DNA from: Dichetophora obliterata
Taxonomy: Eukaryota; Arthropoda; Insecta; Diptera; Sciomyzidae
DNA length: 64,000 nt
NCBI GenBank assembly: GCA_963920525.1
Contig: OY986439.1
Span: forward strand, 31,689,819-31,753,818
Direction of reading: 5' to 3'
A program made the translations under genes and the position numbers. Below are positions 60,001 through 64,000 of the stretch, piece after piece. The notes under the pieces are model-generated. The model was not told the DNA's origin and ran no database searches. It was given only the letters and a program-made list of their open reading frames with translations. How positions within the stretch are numbered: position 1 is the first letter of the stretch; each line of letters begins with the position of its first letter.

Positions 60001-61280
60001 TTTCTTTTACATTCAGAGTGCAACATTTTCTTCACTTTGAATTTAATTTATTATCACCTTTTATCTAAAATTTACACACACAATTGCCACACGTCTTCAC
60101 AACTTCGAGTTTCACTTCAAACAAAATTGGGAAGGGAATAAATTAGTATACATTGAATTTAATGAATTGAATACATTGAATTTAATGAACTATGTATTGA
60201 ATTTAATGAACTATACATTGAATTATACATTGAATTTAATGAACTTTACATTGAAATCAATGAACAATACATTGAATTCAATGAATTATACATTAAATTC
60301 AATGAACTATACATTAAACTGAATGAACTATACATTAAATTCAATGAACTATACATTGAATTCAATGACCTATTCATTGAATTCAATAAACTATACATTG
60401 CATTTAATGACCTAAACATTGAATTCAATGAACTGTTCATTAAAAATCAATGTAAGGTTCGCTAAAATTTGATTTACAACTGGAATAAATGTACTTTTCA
60501 TTGATATGAATGAAAAGTCTATTAAAATAATGAAAACAAATCATTGATATTTATTTAGACACTTTTAATGAATATAACTTCATTGATTTCAATGAACAGT
60601 ACGTTAAAAACTATGAGCAATTCATTAAAATTCAATGATTTGTTCATTAAAATCAATGAATTAATTTTAACGCATGCTGTTCATTAAATTTGTTTTTTCT
60701 GTGTAGATGATTCCTTATATTCGCAGACTTTTAATGAAAATCTTTACACTAACCACAGATTTTCCGATGATATTGAAATGATGACTGGTTCGCGTCCTCA
60801 CTACTATTGGATGTTCTGCTGGAAGTATCTTTCGCCGTGTGCCATGATCACCATCCTAGTCGCCTCATTCTATCAACTGCTTACAGAGGGTAGCAACTAT
60901 CCAGCCTGGATTGCCGCCACGGGCACATCCCAGAAAATGGAGTGGCCACATTGGTGCATTGTCATTGCATTCATTCTGATACTGTCGTCAATTCTCTGGA
61001 TACCAATTGTGGCAATATTAAGGTTCACACGTTCATATATAGTAAGCAATTAGTGTTCAAACTGATATTAATCCCAACCAGGTTATGTGGCATCAAAGTT
61101 GTTGAAGATTCTGATCCAGCCTGGTTTCCGGAGGCGGAGCTCAAAGAAGTACACGGCATTGTACCGCATGAACCAACCGAAATTGAACGTACGCTGTTCT
61201 GCTATAATATGGATGGTACTGAAGGTATGTGCTGTCCAAAATATGGACTGCCCGAAAAAACACTCGAGGAAGAGGAGTAA
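25142..61280 (+). CDS. SLC6 family sodium-coupled (amino-acid type) transporter, 10 exons, 724 aa
   Basis: Joined exons are 25142-25231, 41636-41931, 42300-42477, 42538-42729, 43123-43357, 57460-57818, 57869-58072, 58149-58306, 60759-61022 and 61082-61280. They total 2175 bases including the stop, and every junction keeps frame with GT/AG sites. The protein has the twelve-membrane-segment SLC6 plan. Segment 1 carries [10 protein letters not shown], and the long second outer loop has a Cys235/Cys251 pair and an NFT glycosylation sequon. Segment 6 reads [17 protein letters not shown], followed by [11 protein letters not shown]. These loop and segment 6-7 signatures fit the SLC6A15-20 branch of neutral amino-acid transporters, which includes insect genes such as bloated tubules. 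Orthology to a named fly gene is not claimed. The expected role is Na+-driven uptake at the plasma membrane; the substrate cannot be read from sequence. The introns are unusually large because of transposons. Confidence 0.95.
26170..26800. repeat. Fold-back family copy, partial
   Basis: The segment shares with 27000-27110 the words TTGGTAATTGTTGTTG and TAGCTACAGTCGGCATATGA. It ends at 26753-26800 with an inverted copy of the terminus (CCTGCTAGCAAGATCT, then GGCATTAAAAGAGACTTC). It lies directly next to the next copy in opposite orientation. Confidence 0.6.
27236..27375. mobile_element. 140-bp hairpin MITE, TTA target duplication
   Basis: Two arms of about 58 bases, starting CCGCCTAATGTTGTAAAT and ending as the near complement, surround a loop of roughly 20-25 bases. 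TTA flanks both sides (27233-27235 and 27376-27378). This three-base duplication fits PIF/Harbinger elements. The interior includes GACAAG(T/C)AAGACACGAGAAGC in both arms. Confidence 0.85.
27431..30655 (-). mobile_element. Full-length RTE-clade LINE, 3225 bp
   Basis: The insertion is bounded by a 14-bp duplication ATATCTATTTCTTA (27417-27430 and 30656-30669). Its 3' end, at the left on this strand, is (CTTA)4, that is (TAAG)4 in sense orientation; short tandem tails are typical of RTE. A 5' leader of about 220 bases precedes the ORF. Both ends are intact, so this is not the usual 5'-truncated copy. Confidence 0.93.
27454..30431 (-). pseudogene. RTE endonuclease-reverse transcriptase, nearly intact
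   Basis: The AP-endonuclease domain carries [29 protein letters not shown] and the closing SDHYLV. The reverse transcriptase follows with [56 protein letters not shown] and [10 protein letters not shown], all catalytic residues present. The C-terminus has [16 protein letters not shown], typical of RTE. Only three lesions were found: a TAA at 30195-30197 (codon 79), a frameshift near 28200 just after YADD, and a frameshift near 27785. N-terminal parts of such proteins are often mis-annotated as craniofacial development protein 2-like. Confidence 0.93.
31117..31331. mobile_element. 215-bp hAT-type MITE
   Basis: Imperfect 28-base inverted ends share TAGACAAGGTA(C/G)TGTTA. An 8-bp duplication AGTGGTGG lies at 31109-31116 and 31332-31339. 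It interrupts the right arm of the long inverted-repeat element, so it inserted after it. Confidence 0.75.
31695..32245. mobile_element. Palindromic element, about 550 bp
   Basis: Arms of about 170 bases contain TAACGAAAGTGCTTGAGTTT, GCACTTGCTG and TTTCTTTGCTGG(T/C)GAA, inverted across the element. The CAGCA/AAGTGC-rich words give the arms a GC content above the surroundings. There is no coding capacity, and open frames here are mirror images from the palindrome. Confidence 0.75.
32543..32943. mobile_element. MITE-like element, about 400 bp
   Basis: The ends are inverted: ACACGGAGGTTACACGA at the left and ACACGGGAGTTACACGA when the right end is reversed, then a shared TGTTAAGACAGT. The middle has further ACTGTCTTA / TAAGACAGT words. 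No target duplication was recognised. Confidence 0.65.
33175..33588 (+). repeat. tRNA-derived SINE with A-tail
   Basis: The head GTAGTCTAGTGGAGAG is an A-box. GGTTCGAATCC about 45 bases later is a perfect B-box. A body of about 300 bases is followed by 27 A residues (33562-33588). The acceptor and anticodon stems do not pair properly, so it is a SINE and not a tRNA gene. The long A-run suggests recent insertion. Confidence 0.85.
33690..35375 (+). mobile_element. TIR element with decayed transposase
   Basis: Inverted arms of at least 100 bases contain AAACTTTAAA(C/A)GCATA, GACCAATATAAAGCGAATT and GGTTGCAAACATCTT. The interior encodes transposase pieces on the + strand, listed separately. The left and right arms differ by small indels. 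No target duplication was identified. Confidence 0.7.
33875..34880 (+). pseudogene. Fragmented transposase (superfamily uncertain)
   Basis: Pieces in order are [19 protein letters not shown] with [13 protein letters not shown], then [18 protein letters not shown], then [17 protein letters not shown], then [20 protein letters not shown] and KRGRPNK. I recall this series of motifs from a widespread insect transposase family, though I cannot name its superfamily. Several stops and frameshifts separate the pieces. The catalytic centre between the second and third pieces appears deleted or unreadable. Confidence 0.55.
35626..36800. mobile_element. Second copy of the long inverted-repeat element
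   Basis: The left arm (GTCGTGAAGTCTCTTTTAATG, AGATCTTGCTA, TTCGGTTCATCCCCTCTAACG) and the inverted right arm (36650-36800) match the element at 26850-31375. The interior of about 800 bases has no gene. GTGTGTCACACACATTGGACGC at 36135 resembles 15420-15460. Confidence 0.65.
37913..40072 (-). mobile_element. TIR element with captured two-exon gene fragment, copy 1 (intron 1)
   Basis: The ends read CACTGAACCAAAAAGG and, reversed, CATAGAAAAAACAAAT, flanked by TA. Long arms consist of repeated TTCATTGAATT(C/T)AATGTATAG units of about 21 bases, inverted between arms. The unique core (38580-39480) holds a two-exon gene fragment on the - strand. The element is closely similar along its whole length to 58583-60703 in the same orientation. 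Confidence 0.85.
38669..39253 (-). CDS. Captured gene fragment, copy 1: two coding exons, function unknown
   Basis: Exon A (39253-39181) encodes [20 protein letters not shown] and ends at a GTAAGC donor. A 66-base intron follows, with acceptor TTTCCAG. Exon B (39114-38669) continues in phase as [20 protein letters not shown] and runs to TAA. The C-terminal part ([20 protein letters not shown], then [17 protein letters not shown]) resembles a domain I recall from uncharacterised proteins of arthropods, cnidarians and fishes, often encoded by repeated genes. There is no start codon with a promoter in view, and an acceptor-like AG before exon A implies that earlier exons were lost. Function is unknown. 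Confidence 0.7.
40332..40740 (+). pseudogene. hAT (ZMYM1-like) transposase remnant
   Basis: The + strand frame includes [20 protein letters not shown] and a charged helix. After a frameshift near 40620 the other frame gives [20 protein letters not shown] and [10 protein letters not shown]. This is the region before the dimerisation domain in hAT proteins related to ZMYM1/THAP12. The N-terminal zinc finger and catalytic acids are missing. Confidence 0.5.
40771..40849. repeat. 78-base perfect-looking hairpin
   Basis: Arms TTTACACCAGCTTCACTCAA and the complement, about 31 bases each, flank a loop of about 16 bases. It is probably a minimal MITE remnant. Confidence 0.8.
40880..41001. repeat. 61-base exact tandem duplication
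   Basis: The unit ACAGATCTTGACACTCTGG...AAGATCGTGC begins at 40880 and again at 40941 with no visible difference, so the duplication is recent or is an assembly artefact. Confidence 0.9.
41636..41931 (+). CDS. SLC6 transporter exon 2 (aa 31-129)
   Basis: The acceptor is TTTTTGCAG and the donor is GTAAGT, leaving phase 2. The exon encodes a His-rich and acidic cytosolic N-terminal region and then [16 protein letters not shown], the start of membrane segment 1. The RESW..K motif just before segment 1 is typical of SLC6 proteins. A transposon end lies 76 bp upstream of the exon. Confidence 0.93.
41971..41998. repeat. (GT)14 microsatellite
   Basis: A run of 14 GT dinucleotides in SLC6 intron 2, just after exon 2. 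Confidence 0.95.
42300..42477 (+). CDS. SLC6 transporter exon 3 (segments 1-2, aa 129-188)
   Basis: A pyrimidine-rich tract and CTTAG precede the exon and GTATGT follows it. It encodes the rest of segment 1 with the family signature [20 protein letters not shown], which forms part of the sodium and substrate site. It then encodes segment 2 and the [13 protein letters not shown] motif leading into the first inner loop. Confidence 0.96.
42538..42729 (+). CDS. SLC6 transporter exon 4 (segment 3 and outer loop 2, aa 189-252)
   Basis: Only a 60-base intron separates it from exon 3. The exon encodes segment 3 ([18 protein letters not shown]) and the start of outer loop 2. Cys235 and Cys251 are placed as in the conserved loop-2 disulfide of the family, with an NFT sequon at residue 242 between them. 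The donor is GTGAGT, phase 0. Confidence 0.95.
43123..43357 (+). CDS. SLC6 transporter exon 5 (segments 4-5, aa 253-331)
   Basis: The acceptor is CTCTTACAG and the donor GTACTT, phase 1. The exon starts with [12 protein letters not shown], a conserved outer-loop-2 motif, then encodes segment 4 and segment 5 ([19 protein letters not shown]). The following intron of 14.1 kb holds most of the intron-5 repeats. Confidence 0.95.
43806..44192 (-). CDS. Unrecognised 128-aa ORF nested antisense in SLC6 intron 5
   Basis: A single open frame encodes 128 residues on the opposite strand to its host gene. The start is in an ACAAATATGG context. The protein is rich in Arg, Lys, Gln and Asn with no hydrophobic segment. 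It has a likely helical middle ([19 protein letters not shown]) and a tail ending in QRMRKQ. It shows none of the transposase or reverse transcriptase motifs that fill the neighbourhood, and its base content is less AT-rich than the surrounding intron. I do not recognise the family. A single-exon gene nested in an intron would fit a tissue-restricted gene, but that is inference. Only this frame is clearly open. Confidence 0.55.
   Translation of the reverse strand: MEVIFHHQLTHQRFISGTIVRMRRKWKRNQSWFPVEQNRQYSHMDRIYKETREKYGDQLFRELAQKRRLNNRIFSLLDMSNNVRDSVNVTDMSYLQNLKETKTTNETYGRLPQYTYEVCDRAQRMRKQ
44467..46387. mobile_element. Putative non-autonomous hAT-like element, 1.92 kb
   Basis: The ends are perfect 11-base inverted repeats CAGCTAGCACA / TGTGCTAGCTG. 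The flanks (GGTAACTGCT and GGTGGCTGTT) are similar but not identical, so the duplication is diverged or chance. The interior is AT-rich with many GTTGCAA/TTGCAAC words in loosely repeated units at 45320-45680. No gene is seen. Confidence 0.5.
46221..46358. repeat. 69-base tandem duplication
   Basis: The unit ACTCATTTGAAACTTTAATA...ACTATGGAT occurs twice in direct succession, starting 46221 and 46290, identical by eye. Confidence 0.9.
46388..47888. other. Intronic sequence with GAAGAC-rich segment; no confident gene
   Basis: Between 46900 and 47370 the words CTTCGAAGA, GTCTTC and GAAGAC recur in both orientations (46930-47010 and 47325-47370), which suggests a decayed inverted-repeat element. 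A purine-rich GAGAGA stretch lies at 47398-47440. Frames here are short and overlapping. Confidence 0.35.
47889..48022. repeat. MITE fragment beginning TAGGTCTGTTCCCGTAC
   Basis: This fragment has one terminus (TAGGTCTGTTCCCGTACTTT) and internal TTTTTCGGACTAAAA. The same terminus appears inverted at 57172-57190, ending a second fragment (56985-57190). Both seem to be single-ended remnants of one family. Confidence 0.5.
48050..50860 (-). pseudogene. LOA-like LINE ORF2, decayed and split by an insertion
   Basis: From 50841 leftward the - strand shows an RT entry ([16 protein letters not shown]), [20 protein letters not shown], the [20 protein letters not shown] motif and [19 protein letters not shown]. 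After a 660-base insertion come [23 protein letters not shown], and then an RNase H domain ([20 protein letters not shown] and [13 protein letters not shown]). The C-terminus has a CRFC finger remnant. RT plus RNase H with these motifs fits the LOA/I group. At least five frameshifts or stops are present. Confidence 0.85.
49426..50085. mobile_element. 660-bp TIR element in the LINE, 3-bp CTG duplication
   Basis: Ends GGCTCTCATCACGTA and the complement bound it, with CTG on both flanks. Removing it rejoins the LINE frame just before GYADD. The interior is rich in CGATATCGTTT / AAACGATATCG palindromes near both ends. It also holds a short + strand frame, 49731-49916 ([15 protein letters not shown]), that loosely resembles the MADF/Myb-like accessory protein of PIF/Harbinger elements. 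Confidence 0.75.
50885..54076. repeat. Modular noncoding repeat, copy 1 (about 3.2 kb)
   Basis: It starts TAGCTGAAACCCGGCGCG and ends in CCCACATA repeats plus a TATATATATAGA run. The first part has six units of about 140 bases marked by CGCCCATAAAATTT, ATACTGAATTCCGA and TGGGAGGTGCCAC. The second has units of about 127 bases marked by GTGGGCGGTAAAAGGGG, CAGTAACCGTACA and ACGACCAAAACCGTCTGAAAT. No coding potential is apparent, although short frames recur. Confidence 0.85.
54080..56826. repeat. Modular noncoding repeat, copy 2 (about 2.75 kb)
   Basis: This begins with the same TAGCTGAAACCCGGCGCG directly after copy 1 and follows the same order of modules. It is shorter by several hundred bases through loss of modules. 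It ends in the same CCCACATA tail, here with more units (56760-56805), and an ATATATA run. The two copies are head to tail. Confidence 0.85.
56985..57190. repeat. MITE fragment ending GTACGGGAACAGACCTA
   Basis: This shares its terminus (inverted) and internal CGGACTAAAA / AAGTACGGG words with 47889-48022. The other terminus is missing or diverged. Confidence 0.5.
57460..57818 (+). CDS. SLC6 transporter exon 6 (segments 6-7, aa 331-450)
   Basis: The exon follows TTTGCAG. It encodes the segment 5-6 loop, segment 6 with [19 protein letters not shown] and the FSSYN hinge, segment 7, and the start of outer loop 4 with a NITH sequon. Two donors are possible, six bases apart: GTCGGT after AAT, or GTAAAT after GGT. 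I chose GTAAAT because it fits the donor consensus better. Both keep phase 0 and differ by two residues. Confidence 0.92.
57869..58072 (+). CDS. SLC6 transporter exon 7 (outer loop 4 and segment 8, aa 451-518)
   Basis: The acceptor is a strong T-run plus TTTTTTAG, and the donor is GTGAGC. The exon begins [16 protein letters not shown], the conserved outer-loop-4 helix, and continues through segment 8 with [15 protein letters not shown], which contributes to the sodium sites in this family. Confidence 0.95.
58149..58306 (+). CDS. SLC6 transporter exon 8 (segments 9-10, aa 519-571)
   Basis: The acceptor is TTTTTATTAG and the donor GTGAGT, phase 2. It encodes segment 9, the short [14 protein letters not shown] linker, and segment 10 ending in YIYGVRR. 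A 2.1-kb TIR transposon occupies most of the next intron. Confidence 0.95.
58583..60703 (-). mobile_element. TIR element with captured two-exon gene fragment, copy 2 (intron 8)
   Basis: The ends are CACTGAACTAAAAAGG and, reversed, CACAGAAAAAACAAAT, with TA on both sides. Arms, core and orientation match copy 1, with scattered substitutions, small indels in the arms and a 33-base in-frame deletion in the core. It fills most of SLC6 intron 8 and ends 55 bases before exon 9. Confidence 0.85.
59342..59893 (-). CDS. Captured gene fragment, copy 2: two coding exons, function unknown
   Basis: Exon A (59893-59821), the 66-base intron and exon B (59754-59342) keep the same splice sites and phase as copy 1. 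An 11-codon deletion in exon B, between SIQEVE and [10 protein letters not shown], leaves the frame open. Several substitutions between copies are conservative (IRPII to IQPLI, ALDVC to AVDVC). Preservation of frame in two diverged copies suggests either a recent spread or constraint at the source element. Confidence 0.7.
60759..61022 (+). CDS. SLC6 transporter exon 9 (segments 11-12, aa 571-659)
   Basis: The acceptor AACCACAG lies only 55 bases after the right end of an inserted TIR element. The exon restores the Arg codon split after exon 8 and reads [10 protein letters not shown], then segment 11 ([17 protein letters not shown]) and segment 12 up to AILR. The donor GTTCAC is weak but in phase. 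Confidence 0.93.
61082..61280 (+). CDS. SLC6 transporter exon 10 (C-terminal tail, aa 659-724)
   Basis: The acceptor is CCAACCAG. The exon encodes a cytosolic tail with [11 protein letters not shown] and a CC pair, and it ends in a run of Glu before TAA. The stop region also contains a good splice donor: GTAAGT begins at 61277, four bases before the end of the TAA codon. The annotated stop may therefore be only one of two outcomes. A possible downstream exon is listed at 63409. Confidence 0.88.
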
Positions 61281-63408
61281 GTTTGAACGACGTAAAAGGC
61301 ACAAAGTGAAGAATTAGGTATGCATGCATTGTAAGGGAAAGGAAGTAATAGAGTTGAGAATGAACGAAAGTAAAAGCAATTGTATCATGAACAATTGAAA
61401 AGTAGAGTTCACTTCACCTATCGTTAATGTAAAAATGGGCTTAAGCGCCGCCACTTTTCTACATTTTTGTTGTATGTAAAAAAAACAAACACTTGGAAAG
61501 TAAATTTTATTAAAACTAAATAGGTTAAAATTAGGAACAAAAAGGCTGCTACAAAGTTTGCATAAGACTAAAAAGTTGACTATCTTGTTTGTCGGAGTTT
61601 TCAGAAACGCATGAATTTTCTGTTAAGATACGGCAACACTGTATTTTATGAGCTCGACAAGGTTTTGACATTAACGACAGATGAGGTGAAGTTATTTATC
61701 CTACCTTATAAATATATCATGGATTGTACTTACATAAGAATATACCTAAACACAAAAAGAGAAAAGTCAGTTCTGATAATAATATTATGATAACATTAAA
61801 CGAATTAAGAGTAATTAATACTGTACTTGTAAATATCAACATTTTAGAAAATATTTATAAACAATTTATGGCAGTAAAGAGGGAATTATAATTTTGTTAA
61901 AATTAGTTCAACACACACATATATTTTTATCTGTGTTTCATTATCATTATGATATAAAGAACATATAGCCACCGAAACAGAAAACGTAACTCTATAAAAA
62001 TAAAGAGTTTTGCAATAGTAGTTATCGGGATTAATCAAACTATTGCTTATATTAGCGATGTATCTAACGCAAAGAAGTAAAATATAAGGAAATGGTGTTG
62101 CTTACACATACACTGTACGTGAACTGTCGCACCATTCGTAAATTGTGCGAGCGAGAAAGAGTGTGTTTTTTGACATTTTTGAGAACCCTGGCATTTGATC
62201 GGAAGACTCCTCAGCAAAATAGTTGAAAATAATTTGATTTTAAGCATTTTTCACTGCTTAAAAAGCAACAAAATTAAAGAAAAAAACCACTAAAACAAAT
62301 GCAATATGAGTTGTGCGGTTAAGAATTATAATAGTTCCCGAAAACTTAAAAACAATGCGCATTCGTTCCACAGGTAAATATGTCCACACGGTTTAAATTC
62401 TTTTAACAAAAGTGCTTTATTTAGTTTCTAACGATATTTTTTTAACTTATTTGTGTTAGAAATGTATATATTTCTTATTAAAAATGGTTTAAAAATGCAA
62501 TTTAGACCCCGTTGATTTTCCGCCAGTTTGATCAAACCACATCTGTCAAAACACAAACACTGCTTCAGGGGCGCAGTCATTTTTCGCAGTTGAATACATG
62601 TTTGGGGCGCTCTTGTTTTCAGCATAGTGAAACAGATTTAGTACCTGTTTGTTAAATTTTTCTGATTTTTACACAACAACTAGGCAGAAACACCCAAAAA
62701 AATAAGGATTTTAAAAAATTAACCTAATTTCATTTGTAATTAAAGTTGAAGTTTAGAATTTATAGGCCTTCAAATATAGAAAAATTACCTAAAAATTTTG
62801 CATTTTTTCTAGTTTTTCAACAAAACTAAGCTTTTTGGGTATTAAAACAAAAGTAATCTCCGTATCTATTCAACGAGGTGCCAAATTTAGAATTCTATAA
62901 GAATTCATTAAGATATAATGTTTTTATAATTAGAATTTGTCTGAAAGACTAATGGTTTCTCTTTTACGAAAGCAATACATTAAAAAGAGAATTATTAAAA
63001 AGATAACTACATTCAGAACTGCTGTAGACAGAGAAGCCTGTGTTGTACTTACTGAGGTTTGTAAACCCTAAGCAGCATCCGAAGGCCTCCTTTTGATACA
63101 TTTATTTTTTTTTATTAAATTTGGAAAAACCTCGCGATTTTAAGTAAAAAAAGGGGTTGTTATTTAAATGCATGTATTTTTATGTTTGATATCTTGTTGA
63201 ATAGATACTTGTATTATCTCTCTTTTGATACCCATAAAGTTTAGTTTTGTTGGAAAACTTAAAAAATCAGCTAAATTTTTAGTCCACTTTTTCCAACGTT
63301 TTCCTTCTAAGCCAATTGCGAGCGATCAAAAATTTTTTAAATAATTAGAGTTGTTGCTATTCTTGAAATGTTTCTAAAATTTTAATGCATTAGAACAAAC
63401 TTTAACAG
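61281..63408. other. SLC6 3' flank with dispersed repeats; no gene
   Basis: The region is AT-rich. The stretch 62870-63330 shares segments with 11860-11910 and 13480-13640 (CAACGAGGTGCCAAAT, TTTGATACCCATAAAG). No transposase frame, tRNA or other gene is visible. Confidence 0.4.
61999..62004 (+). other. Possible polyadenylation signal for the SLC6 transcript
   Basis: AATAAA lies about 720 bases after the exon 10 stop in AT-rich sequence. It is the first canonical hexamer I noticed downstream. Such hexamers are common in AT-rich DNA, so support is weak. Confidence 0.3.
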
Positions 63409-63829
63409 TTTTGGACCTTCTTTTACGATACAACCGAATACGGCCCTTTGTGATTGTTTCTGTATTTGTGTGAACCAACACCAATATAGAAAATACCACA
63501 CTTTTCTGTTATTACACCACTTCCTTATATTTTACTTCTTTGATCTAACGCCTAATTGCTTGGAGCCACTTTTTGAAAAATTAAGATATAATTGTATAAA
63601 AAATAACTGCAACTCATTGATATCTATGCTAAATGCTAAAAAGACTTTATTGCGTCTTCAAAGGCCAATAACTAGAAAAAATGTCGGTGAAAAAAATTTT
63701 CAATTTAGTGGTCTCGAAAATGAATTAGGCGCAGTAAATTACATTCGTGGTAGAATAAATCATAATCTAACAAATACACCTCAGTATAACAACAGTACAC
63801 ACCTATACCAACAAATTTCATATTAAATT
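63409..63829 (+). CDS. Candidate terminal coding exon (unassigned, possibly alternative SLC6 C-terminus)
   Basis: An open frame runs from an acceptor TTTAACAG (ends 63408) to TAA at 63827-63829. It ends with a basic, non-transposon-like sequence including LQRPITRKNVGEKNF and VNYIRGRINHN. Polyadenylation signals AATAAA follow at 63884 and 63956. The phase matches the cryptic GTAAGT donor at 61277 in exon 10, which would replace the last two codons of that tail. The stretch 63410-63470 may be open only by chance, and another acceptor at about 63565 is possible. I do not recognise the protein. It could equally be the last exon of a different gene. Confidence 0.35.
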
Positions 63830-64000
63830 TCAAACATCTAAAAAGTGCATCCTATATAGAAATAGAAAAATAACAATGACAATAATAAATATATATGTAG
63901 ATTATGAGATAGATTTTAACCTTAAATCGTATGTATAAGATTCATTTAATGGTTAAATAAATATGTTTGTTCTTTCCAATTAGTTGAATAGTTATTTATT

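Overview
The window looks like AT-rich nuclear DNA of a higher fly (Diptera; an acalyptrate such as a tephritid is my guess, not proved by the sequence). It is dominated by one large single-copy host gene whose introns and flanks are packed with nested transposons. The host gene is on the + strand: ten exons from 25142 to 61280 encode a 724-residue SLC6 sodium-coupled transporter of the SLC6A15-20 (B0AT-like) type. All internal splice sites are GT/AG and keep frame. Introns 1 (16.4 kb), 5 (14.1 kb) and 8 (2.45 kb) are inflated by mobile DNA. A possible alternative last exon lies at 63409-63829.

Left flank (1-25 kb): the 5' end of a LINE ORF1 runs off the left edge on the - strand. A broken transposase-like gene (6092-1227, - strand) is split by a hAT element (2290-4793) with a perfect 8-bp target duplication. 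Next come a second hAT-type element (7232-9932) with very long A/T-rich arms, a LINE tail, an inverted array of GGTCGCTGA / AGGGTTGCCACC modules, a tRNA-derived SINE, a GGGCAATCGTTCATT motif cluster, a LINE fragment split by a TIR element (15109-16597), GCGATTC-rich minisatellites, an inactive mariner (19221-20448), a Jockey-type LINE fragment and an 800-bp fold-back element.

Intron 1 (25.2-41.6 kb) holds a fold-back family with several arms, a full-length RTE-clade LINE (27431-30655) with a 14-bp target duplication, a hairpin MITE, a 215-bp hAT MITE, more palindromic elements, a second SINE, a fragmented transposase and a 4-kb TIR element ending 76 bp before exon 2. Intron 5 holds a small unrecognised antisense ORF (44192-43806), a decayed LOA-like LINE split by a 660-bp TIR element, and a head-to-tail duplicated noncoding repeat (50.9-56.8 kb) built of about 140-bp and 127-bp modules.

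The most interesting item is a pair of closely related TIR elements (37913-40072 in intron 1; 58583-60703 in intron 8). Both carry the same antisense two-exon gene fragment with splice sites and reading frame preserved. They look like a non-autonomous element that captured a spliced gene segment and then spread into two introns of one gene.
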